Source of the DNA: Parasponia andersonii
Lineage: Eukaryota > Streptophyta > Magnoliopsida > Rosales > Cannabaceae
Assembly (NCBI GenBank): GCA_002914805.1
Contig: JXTB01000491.1
Span: 30,258-94,257 of the forward strand
DNA length: 64,000 nt
Direction: 5' to 3'
Made by a program: the position numbers and the translations under genes. The notes under the pieces were generated by a model. It was not told the origin of the DNA, made no database searches, and worked only from the letters and a program-made list of their open reading frames with translations. Below, one piece after another: positions 11,480-23,200 of this stretch. Positions within the stretch are counted from its first letter, which is position 1. Every line of letters begins with the position of its first letter.

Positions 11480-14220
11480 ATGGATGAGGAGGGTAATGGA
11501 TACCTGAAACTCAAAGGCAGTTTCAATGGCGTCGGTGAAAAGCAAAAGCATTCTGCTGCTAATCCATTGGTGGGTTATGCTAATCTTGATCACACACCAA
11601 ACAACAAGCCTTCCCATAACGATAATCATAGTAATAATGCACAAAACAAGAAAAGGCCTTCAAGAATAATTGGCGGAGGACTTCGACAGTTCAGTGTTAT
11701 AGGTCTGTCCGTAGTTGCTCTTCTTTCCCAAATTAATCCCCAAATTCTTACACTTCCACCACTTGCTGCTATTGTTTTAACTAACTTACTTTCTCTATCC
11801 TCAGTTTGTAAGAAGCTGGAGAGTAAAGGAAGAACCACATATAGTGAGGTAAGGTAAAGTTCATTTCTGTCAAGAAAGCATTACATAAAGTTGTTATTTC
11901 TTTGATCATGTAATTCTCGTAGTATTCAGGTCGCGGATGAGATTATTTCTGACTTTGCTGGCACGGATAATCAAACACCAGAATCATTAGATCATGTTAG
12001 ATTTCATCCCAACAAACTGATTGATTCTGCATTACTTAAAAATTTATCTTTCATTCTAATATTTTCGATCATCAGTTTGATGAGAAGAATATACGACGAC
12101 GGGTCTATGATGCACTAAATGTCCTTATGGCACTGGATATCATCACTAGAGACAAAAAAGAAATCCAGTGGAAGGGGCTTCCAAGCATAGATATTAAGGG
12201 ACAGCAAGAGCTCAAGGTTATGATATCCTTTTACCTATCACTCTTCATTACAAACATGCTCCCATAATATACTTCTCTCGCTCATTTTCTTGGAATACGC
12301 AGAAACTAAGCTGCTGCTAACATTTCAGAATACATTTATCTAACTACACCCATGTTGTTGTTCTTGACCCTGCAGGCATTGCGCGTGAAACTTGTGAATA
12401 GGATTGGAAAGAAAGCAGCCTACTTGAATGATTTGAAAGAGCAAGTAATGTTATTTCTCATCAACTGTTTTCTCATGTTGTTTGATTTTAAGACAATAGA
12501 TTCTATGAATATGATTACACAGACAGGCTCACCTCAACTCCACATCAATGTGATGCATAATTCCAACTTCCATGAACCATAATCACATTGCCTTTCTCAG
12601 CTAATGTTAATTTAGGTGTGTTGTGACATCGCATGATTATTTATATGCCTAACAATTTCAGTTTTCCCGTGTAGATTTAATAGAATGATGTAAGTTTAAT
12701 ACGAATTCGTATGGCTAAAAAACGAATTCATGGAAGTTTGTTTCAATGTGAAAGATGATATAAGACTTATGCCTCATCAGTTATACCAAACGTACATCCT
12801 ATATTTCCTTTGAACCGAGAAATAAGTAGTTACATAACCTTGAAAATCTTGAAGCGTAAGTGTTATTTATATAAATTATGGGAGTCGTTCACTGAGTTGG
12901 CCGTGAAGGCCAATCACAACGACGCATAACCTCATATAAAGGCAGCTATGTAACAGAGGACTATTCAATATCTACTAAATCTCAAATAAGTATGAATATA
13001 CCTTGTTTTATGTTCGGTTTCAAATGTTATTATATAATTAGTATGACACTTTATCGTCCTACTTGCATGAACTTTGATTGCTCGGGAAAATTGGGACTGG
13101 TTTTGTTCTCATTGCATCTAGAAAAGTTAATAATAGGCAGGATAAATAAGAGTTCTTCTTGAGCTGATTTTTTTGTTGTTAAGTGAAATGGTTGTATTGG
13201 CTTCTTTTAATATTCGCTACTTTTTCGTAAAAATCATAAAGATTGCAGGTTTCCAACATTTGATATCACGAAATAAGCAGTTGCTCGACCGTGGAAGCTC
13301 TCCTCTTGAAGGATTTTCTTTGCCATTTTTACTGGTTCAAGTATGTAACTTATTATCGTTTTTTGATGGATGTTTTTACATTATTTCTTTTTTCTAGTCA
13401 AAAGTTGATATATATTGCTGTTCTATTTTGAATTTTCATGTCATGGAGAGTGTAATTTAGAAATGCTACTTGCTTAAGATATTAAAACACCTTGAGTTGA
13501 CAAGTACTGATTCACCTAAAATTTACTGAGACCTTTTTTTTTTTTGTGGGAGTTCCCTATTGTATCATAACGTAACACATCAAAGAATTGTTGTGGTTGC
13601 TGGACAACCAGTTTTAGCTCAGTTAGTCTATTTAGTTTTGCTCATATATTTGTTTTTTCTATAATTTGCAAGTTTTGGACTCGAGACCTAGGCAAATCCC
13701 CTACTTGACCCTTTATCAATGGAACCAAGGCCCAAGAGATTTGGAGGGCTGGAGCAAATAATTTTCTTGCCCAAGTATTAGGAGAAATTGGCAACTAGAT
13801 TTGTCATACTATCAAAAAATTATTCATTAGAAAGACCTATCTGATTTCCAGGAACCCTTTTAATTTTTCCTGTGATATTTCTCCAGACAAGCTCCCATGC
13901 TACGGTTGAGATTGAGATTTCAGAAGACATGCAGTTGGTGCACTTCGATTTCAATAGGTATGTATACATTTTGGCTCAATAAGACATTAGCGTCGTATTG
14001 TACTCTGTACAGACACACGTCTTCATATTTTGTCTTTGGCAGTACGCCCTTCTCCTTGCACGATGATGCTTACATTCTGAAGTTACTACGACGCCACCAA
14101 CTTCCGGAAAGCGGAGACATCTCGCAAAGTCCTTCAGTTGTCTCGTCTTCAAGCTCCGGTATTGCATCTGGAGGCACCAAGCCGTTTCACTGGAACTCTG
14201 AAGCACACACTCATAGATGA
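11480..14220 (+). CDS. DPA: DP transcription factor, E2F dimerisation partner (DPA-like)
   Basis: Eight coding exons: 11480-11702, 11805-11848, 11930-11995, 12076-12216, 12376-12444, 13242-13340, 13887-13957 and 14043-14220. They join in frame to 296 residues. A low-complexity N-terminal tail is followed by the winged-helix DNA-binding domain (about 65-147) from GGGLRQFSV through [17 protein letters not shown] to [11 protein letters not shown], then a coiled-coil dimerisation segment (about 158-200), the SLPFLLVQ strand, the [21 protein letters not shown] block and a Ser-rich tail. [10 protein letters not shown] and the [15 protein letters not shown] block favour DPA over DPB. Known role: DP proteins pair with E2F in the nucleus to control G1/S genes. 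A 5' leader intron probably starts at 11085 (AAAG|GTAAGT-like) and ends in a tandem acceptor cluster just before the ATG. Exon 6 uses a weak acceptor (CATAAAG|ATT); see findings. Confidence 0.93.
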
Positions 14221-16430
14221 ACAGAGTACAATCTACGAGTATAATTTTGTTGTAGTAGGATAAGCAATTTATTGGATACATGTATAGATAATTCCTTGTT
14301 AATGTCTCTGAATTATTATTTGAATACTTGGGTAGTTGAGCAGGTAGGAAATGCTGTGGAGCTCCGTGATCTAATACGTATCAGAGTTTTGCTCTCTAAT
14401 TCTAGGCTGATGAGCTAGGGACAATAGTACTGTTGATAGTAGGTCAAGTGGTCAACTACATCTACAAGTGGATAGAGTGACTTGGAAAGTTGGTGATATA
14501 TATATAGTACTACGAGAATATTGACAATAGTAATTCTTTGTCTTGTTTTTCTTTTCTTTTTTTTTTTCCCCCCTTCTATTATTACCCTTCGTGCATGATA
14601 CGTTGGTATCCTGATTAGCTTTTCTGATAAATATAGGAAAAGATCATTTGTAGTTTTGCGTTAGATTTGACAGCATCAATGATGGAGCATGGCCCAGAAA
14701 ATTTTCCTTTGTGGGCAAGGAGAATTTGTTGGTGTGGTGTGTGCATGACCATGACATTAAATTTTCAAAGAAATAAAAACTCTCACCTCTTTCCGATTGG
14801 ATGTCTCACTATTGCCCGATTAATAGTTTTTGGCATCCACGTAGCATTGCTGCATTTACGCACTGTTTAGACTAGTTGGAAATTGGAATCATCTACAATC
14901 ACTGCTAACTTTTTTTTGTTTTACCATTAATTATAACTTTTTTCTCCTACCCTCTTCGTGCTCGTCGGTGTAAGAAGATGGCAATAAACAATCTCTAGTC
15001 CTTTTGTTTCACTATTTGAATTTAGAAAGAAAGACTTTAGTCCAACCATAATATTCTCCATTACCAAAATGATTTTGTAAAATTATTAAGACAAATTATT
15101 TTTACTATTTTATCAGCTAATCCTACATATATTTTATATGTATATAGAAAAATTGGATTTAAGATTAAAGCTTTAAAGCTTGAAAAGGGTTATGGTGTTT
15201 CAATATTTCAGGAATAAATAAGCCATCTTTCATTACATCCAGGGTTCTTTTATTTGTTTTTTTTCCCTCTCGAAAGAAGGCAACAAGAAAAGCGATTAAA
15301 CACAATTCATACAATCAATACGGTCATTAAAACCCCCAACATACTAATGGATAAGCTAGAACTTGAAGCACGAACCAAAAAGGAAAGAAGAAAAGAAAGA
15401 AAAGTGAAATTTTCAGCTTATTATTACTAGAGACAAATGCTAAATCAACATAGGGATGCAACAATCAAATAAAAATACATACCGTTAATTAATGTTACTG
15501 TAGTATTTGTAATATCCTGTCTTTCTTTTACTTTACACATAATTATAATTTCTTCTTCTGATGCTATAATAATTGGTACGGCTCATTATGGAATACTTTA
15601 AAGAGTTGTATCTTATAGGAGGAGATTATACAGAAAATTCTTCATTTTTTAATTATATAGTAATGCTTATTCTTTTAAAGGACACCAACATTGAGGTTTT
15701 ATGGGCCCAAATGCCACCAATTTGTGCTTAATTTGCTTCCTATCCTTCCCCTCCAAAAGAAAACGTAGGGTACAAAATTTGTGATTGATATCCATAATGA
15801 GACATATCAAATGACCAAGCGCGTGGGGTCCTAAACCCTGAAAAGCGCGTGGGTCCAAGCAACTAGTCATATTACATACACTCATGCAAGATAATGAAGA
15901 GAGTAACCAGAGCGGTACAAGCAGAGTCCACACCACCAAAGGCACAAGAACAAACTTTTTATTTTGCATTTGTTTAATTAACAAAATTCTTTGCCTTAAT
16001 TTAATTTATCATGCAATATTCATTGTGTATAATTTAATACGGAGAATCAGAGATTGGAATTGCCTATTAATTAAATTAAGTTGCACCAAAATGAATAACT
16101 AATATAATATTCAAGCTGGTCTGCACTGATATTATATATATATATATATATATATATTTGTATATAGAGAATGTATGTCTTTCCTTCTCTCTCTCAAACT
16201 TTTTCCATGCAAGAGGAGAGCCACCAATCACCTTTATTGCACGGCTCCCCGTAGAAGAGAGAGCATCGTAAAGAAGCTTATGGGTTAAGAAACTGAGAAT
16301 ACATCGCCTTCTCAGAACCCTAAAAAGCAATAAAACAAAGAAAGAAAGAGAGAAAGGAGTCTAACCTAGCTAGCTAGCTAGGCAGTGAACACAGTCATGA
16401 GAAGTATAAACAACAAAAACAAACTAAATT
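14221..16430. other. intergenic tract, DPA to Dof
   Basis: This holds the DPA 3' UTR, then AT-rich sequence with poly-T runs, a (TA)n array at 16133-16157 and pyrimidine-rich stretches. Open frames at 14667-14870 and 15667-16102 are short and match nothing I recognise. Confidence 0.6.
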
Positions 16431-16435
16431 ATTAG

Positions 16436-16445
16436 TATATAAATA
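16436..16445 (+). promoter_or_regulatory. TATA box of Dof gene (probable)
   Basis: TATATAAATA sits about 290 bases upstream of the Dof ATG and is followed by a long CT-rich leader (16490-16605), a typical plant arrangement. Confidence 0.5.
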
Positions 16446-16733
16446 CGTAAAAGGACCCTCCTTTATTTTTGCTCTTCTCATCCTCACCAGTCACCCCCCT
16501 GGCCCTGTCCACCTCTCTCTTCTCTCCCTCTTCTTTCTTTCTCTTTTTCTCTCTCTACTACTGAAACTATATCTATATCCCACTCTCTCTCTCTCTCTCT
16601 CTCTATTTGTTTTGACGTGATTCTCCACTACTACTATTATCTCCAAAAACCCATTAACCTTTACAAAAGAACAGAAAGAAAGAAAGAAAGCACCACAAGA
16701 TATAGAGAGATAGAGAGAGAAAGAGAGAGAGCC

Positions 16734-18094
16734 ATGGTTTTTTCTTCTCTCCCAGCTTATCACGATCCAGCCAACTGGCAACAGGTAATAATATTAAGGG
16801 TTTAATTTCTTCTTCTTTTTTTCTTTAATTTATTCTCCAAAAACCCAAAATATTTTTCCAAAAGCCAAATATTCCCAATCCTCCCCCTTATCTAGCTAAC
16901 CTACTTTAGTTTCTTTCTTTTATTTTTTCTTCTATATCATGATATGATCTCCTTGAATATACCAGATATTTGATTTATGCTTTTCTTCTTACTTACTTAC
17001 AGCAACCAAATCATCCAATTAGTAGCGGTACCACGTCTATCAGTGGCTCTCAGCTTCTACCACCACCGCCGCCGCCGCCTCCACCGCTACCCTCGCAGCC
17101 TCATGGAGGGGCGGGCTCAATTAGGCCGGGTTCGATGGCGGATCGAGCCCGGATGGCGAACATACCGATGCCAGAAGTGGCGTTAAAATGCCCGCGCTGC
17201 GAATCCACCAACACCAAATTTTGCTATTTCAACAACTACAGCCTCACTCAACCCAGACACTTTTGCAAGACCTGCAGGAGGTACTGGACCAGAGGTGGTG
17301 CGTTGAGAAGCGTCCCCGTCGGCGGTGGCTGCCGCAGGAACAAGCGTAGCACCAAAGGAAGCGGCTCCTCCAACTCCAAGTCCCCCGCCAGCAGCTCCGA
17401 TCGCCAGACCGCAGGAAGTATTACTACCTCCGGTTCTTCCGGTGCACTTAGTAGCATTAATACCGACATATTAGGCTTAGCTCACCAGGTGCCGGCCGCG
17501 CTTCGCTTCATGGCTCCTACTAATATACATCATCATCATCATGACTTTGCGGCCGGGGTCACTGATCATGACATCGGCTTCAACTACGGAGGCCTCAACT
17601 ATGGTGCGATTTCGGCGCCAATGGGTGGTGGAGCCGACTTGAATTTTCATATCGGCGGATCAGGGAGCGGTCTGCCTTCACTATTCTTGTCAAGCGGCGT
17701 GGAGCAGTGGCGGTTGCAGCAGCAACCACAGCAGTTCCCCTTCCTGGATCCTTCGGCGGTGGGGTTGTTGGAGACTAGTGTCGTCGGAGGAGAGGGGTCG
17801 GGGTTTCAGGTGATGAGGCCGAAGCAGCTGTCGAGTAGTAGTAGTTCAGGCGGGATCACTCATCAGATGGCTTCGGTGAAGATGGAAGATAATCATAATA
17901 ACAATAATAATGAGCTAAATTTGTCGAGGCAATTGTTGGGAAGTCCTGGAAATATTGATCATCATCATCGTCATCATCATCAGTACTGGAGTGGTGGTGC
18001 TGGTGGTAATTCAACTAGTACTAATAATATTGCTTGGACTCATGCAGATCTTTCTGGTTTTAGCTCTTCTTCCACTACCAGTAATCCACAATGA
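16734..18094 (+). CDS. Dof zinc-finger transcription factor (DOF2.4/DOF5.1/DOF3.6 type)
   Basis: Two exons, 16734-16784 and 17003-18094, give 380 residues. The short first exon encodes [17 protein letters not shown], the hallmark start of the DOF2.4/DOF5.1/DOF3.6 (PEAR/OBP3) group, and the intron falls at the usual place after Gln-Gln. A run of about nine prolines (37-45) precedes the Dof domain (about 78-135), with zinc ligands Cys80, Cys83, Cys105 and Cys108 in the C-x2-C-x21-C-x2-C pattern and a basic tail (RRNKRSTKG). The C-terminal half is Ser/Gly/His-rich, with two His runs (about 188-192 and 327-337). Known role: binds AAAG elements in the nucleus; members of this group promote early phloem and procambium growth. 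The CT-rich leader and GAGA-type sequence before the ATG may affect expression. An ATG at 16970 in the intron is in frame with exon 2 but would lose the conserved start. Confidence 0.93.
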
Positions 18095-19380
18095 AGCTTC
18101 GGGTTTTTCTTAGTGTGGCGTCAAATTCAAAAGAAAATTTAACTTCAAAAGAAGGCTCTACTCATCAACGTAACTAATGATCATCCTTAGCATCAATGTT
18201 TACATGAACTAGACATGATGAACAAGTCTGAGGATGCATAATGGCCTTCGATCGTTTCTTCATGATCGCCATCATCATCGTCATCATCCTCGATCGATTT
18301 TAAACCCTAGATATATATATGTACTGGTAGGCTTTTTTTTTTTTTTCATTTTTAACATTTTTTTTTGGGGTTTAATTGCAAGTTTAGGATCTCACTTTTT
18401 GGCTGCTAAAAAAAAAAAAGAAGAAAAGAAAAAAAATATATATGAGCAATATTGTTTAGGACAGTGAGTGAAAGAATATTACTTTTGTTCATGTAGGTTT
18501 GAGTAAAAACCAGCAGCAGAAGTATATTAGTATGTTGTTGATGTTCAAAAACTATAGCATATACTGCTATGCTATATATGCTGAATGTTTTATATGTTAT
18601 TCCAATATTTTCTCAAAGTTATATATGTACTACTAACTGCATCTTACGAATCAAATTAAACTGCTTTCCGTGTCGATCGGCAATTAATGATTAATCCCGT
18701 CGTTTTAATTATGGTACCAGGGTTATATAATAGGTTCAAATATATATACATATATACATATAGTTGTTATCTGAGATAATATACATGTGCTCTCTATAGA
18801 TATATATATATATATATATATATGTTTCAAAAATGTGGAATCTCGGCCGGGCTATCCGCCACGTGCCCACGTCCTATTGATCATTAGCTTTGGTTAATCA
18901 ATGGATTATACTATAGCGGCTGCAAGCTAGATGACTCCGTTAGTTCCAGACTTCCAGTGCTACTATTTGATCCCAGAATGATACATATATTTGGAAAGTT
19001 TGTAAAATTCAAAAATCATGATTGTGTTGGTAAACCGTGGCATTAAGTAATATTTCTTATAAAATTGTTCATTTCTTCCTTTTTTTTTTTTTTTTCTCTT
19101 TCATTATTATTTTCTTCTTATTCATCTTAATTGGGAGAAGGGGCTAGAGCATTGCCAATTTCTTGAAGCCTTAATTCACGATAATTATTATAGTTAGTAT
19201 CTAAAGGATGTCATGTATAACACACTGATCTCAGAAGTCAGAGATCTCATTCGAGGCGATTACAACCATATTGTAACTTCTGAATTATATATTTAGTTTT
19301 GGTCCTGATCAGAGCAAGACCGCCGTCAATTCTTCGCCAGTGATATTGAAAAATTAGTGTTATTGTATATATATAATTAT

Positions 19381-19405
19381 GCACTCTTGATTGTATCAAG
19401 AGTGC
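19381..19405. repeat. perfect 11-bp inverted repeat with 3-base loop
   Basis: GCACTCTTGAT is followed by TGT and then its exact reverse complement. No U-tract or gene end lies beside it, so it is not read as a terminator. Confidence 0.85.
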
Positions 19406-20162
19406 AGTCAATAATTCTTTGTCGGCTTTAGTATAAACAATGTAACTTGTTACATATATTATAACAAATTTGCACTCTAGTTAGTACTTTAAACTTTGAG
19501 CAATGAGGAATCATTACATTAAGACTTGCATATACGTTTTCGTAGTTGTAAAAAAAAAAAAGGAAAGAAAAGAATCGATTTTTTGTTTTTTTTTTTATAG
19601 GAGGAACATTTATTTAAAAGGAAGAACATCTAAAAAAGTACGAAATACTTATTTATAATGTATTTCCTACTAAAAATATTATTCCCAGAAGTATAGATCT
19701 CGTCCTCAAGATGATGACACTTCACAAGGGGAAAAAAAAAAGGTACTCCTGGTTCCTGGTCAAGACTTAATTGAGTTACATGCATATGGTAATGTACTTA
19801 TAAACCAAGATATAGTAATATTTACTAATTCCAAGTGTCAAGATCATGATGCTCCTATTTCAACAACTCTTATAATATATATGTTGGGTTTTAGATGTTG
19901 CATGCTTTTCTACTTGATTAGTTAGCTTCAACGCTCCATTTACGAAGGGATTATATATGTACATTGTCAGACAGGAGTTATATATTGTAGATCTCAAGAT
20001 TCAAGATACATAGCCCTGCTTGGCGAGCTGGTATATATGGTATTGCGTCTTTCTAGATATAGCTACATCCGTTGCAATATATTATATATAGATGCAATAT
20101 GTGCTTAAGTGTTAGTCAAAGATTTAGGAGAGAGAGTGATAGAGAAATATCCCTTCTCTCAG

Positions 20163-20167
<5 letters not shown>

Positions 20168-20205
<38 letters not shown>
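20168..20205 (+). repeat. (CT)n microsatellite
   Basis: About 19 CT units in an intergenic pyrimidine tract; no gene starts nearby that I can support. Confidence 0.9.
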
Positions 20206-20206
<1 letters not shown>

Positions 20207-23200
20207 GATCTTTGTCTGTCGTTCGCTTTTCATCCAACTTACCAGCAAAAAAGGCCAAACTTGTCCGGACAGTTGATATATATATCTTAAAAAAGCCATA
20301 GATTTTGGCAAAATTAGCGTCTTCTTTACTAGTCCTGTGCTGCTTCTCTGCTGCCATTTTCCTAACTTCGATGACTCGTTTTAACCCATTTTTAGAATAT
20401 ATCTAAACTTTTTGATCATATTATATAGTAACTGTTGTTTCTGTATAATATTACCTCAGTTATGTGTACATCAAAACACATGACATCCGCGTAGAGTTTA
20501 GTGACTTCCAACTCTTCCAGTAATCATTATCAAATATATCGTACGTTTACCATACCGCGCATGTTTGATTGAGTTGTTTAGAAAAAAAAAAAAAATATAT
20601 ATATATATATATATATGTGAGGAGGGAGACCAAAAAAGTAAGAAAATATTATTATATTTTAAACAAGCTAGTATGGTTCATGAGAGAAAGAGCATATATT
20701 ATTATTATTATTCTATGGACAAATAGAATTGTGCATATTCCCAATAATTGAAGAGAGAAAGCAGTAGTGATTGGTTAGGTTGGAGTATTTATAGTATAGG
20801 AGTAGGAGTGATAGAAAAGGGAATGATTTTGTAATAATATGTGAATGTACTTATTGTTGGGTGAGTGCGAATGAGACTAAGATTGAGACTGAAAGAGAGG
20901 GAAACATGCAAAGATTGAGAGATTGAGATTTGTAGAGATGAGATCTCGAGATACACTCAACAGATTGGGTTGGTCTCTCTGTAGTGTGGTCTAAAATATG
21001 TTTGATGATTTATAATAATATAAAATTGGTAAATACTATATATATATATATATGTATATGTATATGTAGGACAAGTCCCTCAAAAGACGCCAAAATGGCC
21101 ACCCAATTCCACACACCAAAAATTCCATTCCATTCACTACATTACCTTCCTTTTTAAAATTTCTTTTCTTTTCTTCTCTGTTTATATTTTCTCAATTTGT
21201 TGAATTCTCGAACTCTGTCGCTCAGGCATAGCACAAGAATAAGAGTAAAGATTTGCCTCGTAGAGTCTTTGTGGAGATTTTATACGTATAATATACGCAC
21301 CATAAAAAGAGACATAACGTACGTCTCAGTCTGACCCTTTCGCAGGTTTGACGCGCGTGAGTTCGTGTTCCGGTCACGTCTTTCTACCCGACAAAGTACT
21401 ACTGCTTTGTCAGTTTCGGAGGGCCTGAATTGGCAGTAGGCACCATCTCCCACTGATTCAATCTTACTTTGCACGCGCTTCAAGGCCGCGTGGAACTTTT
21501 TACTTTGCCATCTGGACATGAATTCTTTTAGCCATCTTTACCGCTTTCTAGTTTATTTAGACTTTATAAGAGTGAAATAAAAACACTATGATACCATAAG
21601 ATATACGAATTAGGATTTACTGTCGTATAAAGCACACAATTTGGGTCCACTACTCGTGCCTATACTATGCTTCCTTAAAGTTAATTATCTATTAACGGTG
21701 TAGGTTTTCAGTTTTCTTATTGCTTTTGAAAATTAATGTCTTTTTTGTGGTATTCTTTTCAAATTAAAATACATTATTTCCCTTGGAAACAAAAAGGAAA
21801 AAAAAAATGATTGTGCAATATTTAGCCACAAATATGTTCTCTAAACTAAACAAAGTGTAACTTCTTTTTTCTTTTTCCCTTAATCTCATTGTTCGAGTAC
21901 GTTATGATAGTAGGTAATCATGTTGCATAGCAGAATGAGATGCATGTGTGTTTATTTGGCATAATTAAGGAAAATGATCAACACACCTCTAAAATATTTT
22001 GTAAATGTTTCTTTACAGAATTAGTTAAGTATAAAAATACATAGACGTATATATAAACACGTACAGATGAAACATGGAAACTTTCCCTCCACTCCAGCTA
22101 AGAAAAGATAGTAGTACTAATTAACTAATTATGCCGATTAAAGTAAGATATACTATAATATATAAAAATGGTGGCCAGCAAATCCGTTATATAGATGTTC
22201 AAACCGGGATTGGTCACCTTGAAAGAAAGGAATCTGAGGTTCTTGAGATTTGCTTTTTGCAAGAACCAAGGCTGCTTGTCAAAACAAATAAAGCATTCAA
22301 AACCGTCAAAATTTAAAAACTTTGGTCTCTCTCTCTCTCTCTAGTCTTATGGGGCTATTTGGTCATGGGTCAGTAAGTCCTCAAGAGGGAGTTAGCTAGA
22401 TTAAGATCCCGAAATTGTTGATATCAATTTCAAATCTCTGGGCATCTTCTTCTATATACATACATAAATCAATCATCTCAAAAGATACGCCAACGTCAAG
22501 CGAAACATGTACGATCGAAGAAGAGAGGTATGTGTACTGTGTACATATAGGGGATTTCTATTTTATCAGAGGGGCTCGAAAATCCATGCATACCAAAATA
22601 ATATAGCAATTCTTAACTCTAATATTTATGTAGTCATAAGATCATGAAGATATGGCCACATGGGTAAGTGTGTGAGCTATAGACATGCTTCTATCTCTTT
22701 CTCAGCTTTCACTTTTGGAAACGTCCTGTTAGAAGACATTCTTTTTTCTCTCTATAGTCCATATGATCATATCAAGAGTTGGAGGAAATTAGAATTTAAA
22801 TCAAAGAGAAATATTTGTACTAGTACTACTACTACGACTGATCATTCCGAGCTCTATTCTGGGGCCTCACGTTCTCCCACATGCGCTCAATCATGCGTAT
22901 GTCCCTCATTTAGATTCCTTTCATTTTTATTTGTTAGTTATAGGAAATTTCATGCATGCATTGCCCGCAACTTTTTCCACCATGGTGGGTGGTATAATTA
23001 TAAGAAGAGAACTACATATACGGCCAGCCTCCATATGACGTCGTTTTGTAATCGGGATTAAGCTATGCCGCCAGCTTAAGTACCTGGCCCCATTAAAAGA
23101 TAGATATGTATATAAGTATATACACATAATTCATAATTGCCCAATATTCGAATAAGCCGTAATTACATAGAATGTCTCCTAAAGTTTCACAAATTATGAT

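Noticed and set aside
16491-16805. Frames rich in Arg-Glu or Ser-Leu before the Dof gene
   Set aside because: Products of the CT/GA-rich leader; only the 17-codon start exon is real.
22660-23061. 133-codon plus-strand frame in the gene desert
   Set aside because: No recognisable motif, and no splice or promoter context supports it; probably chance.
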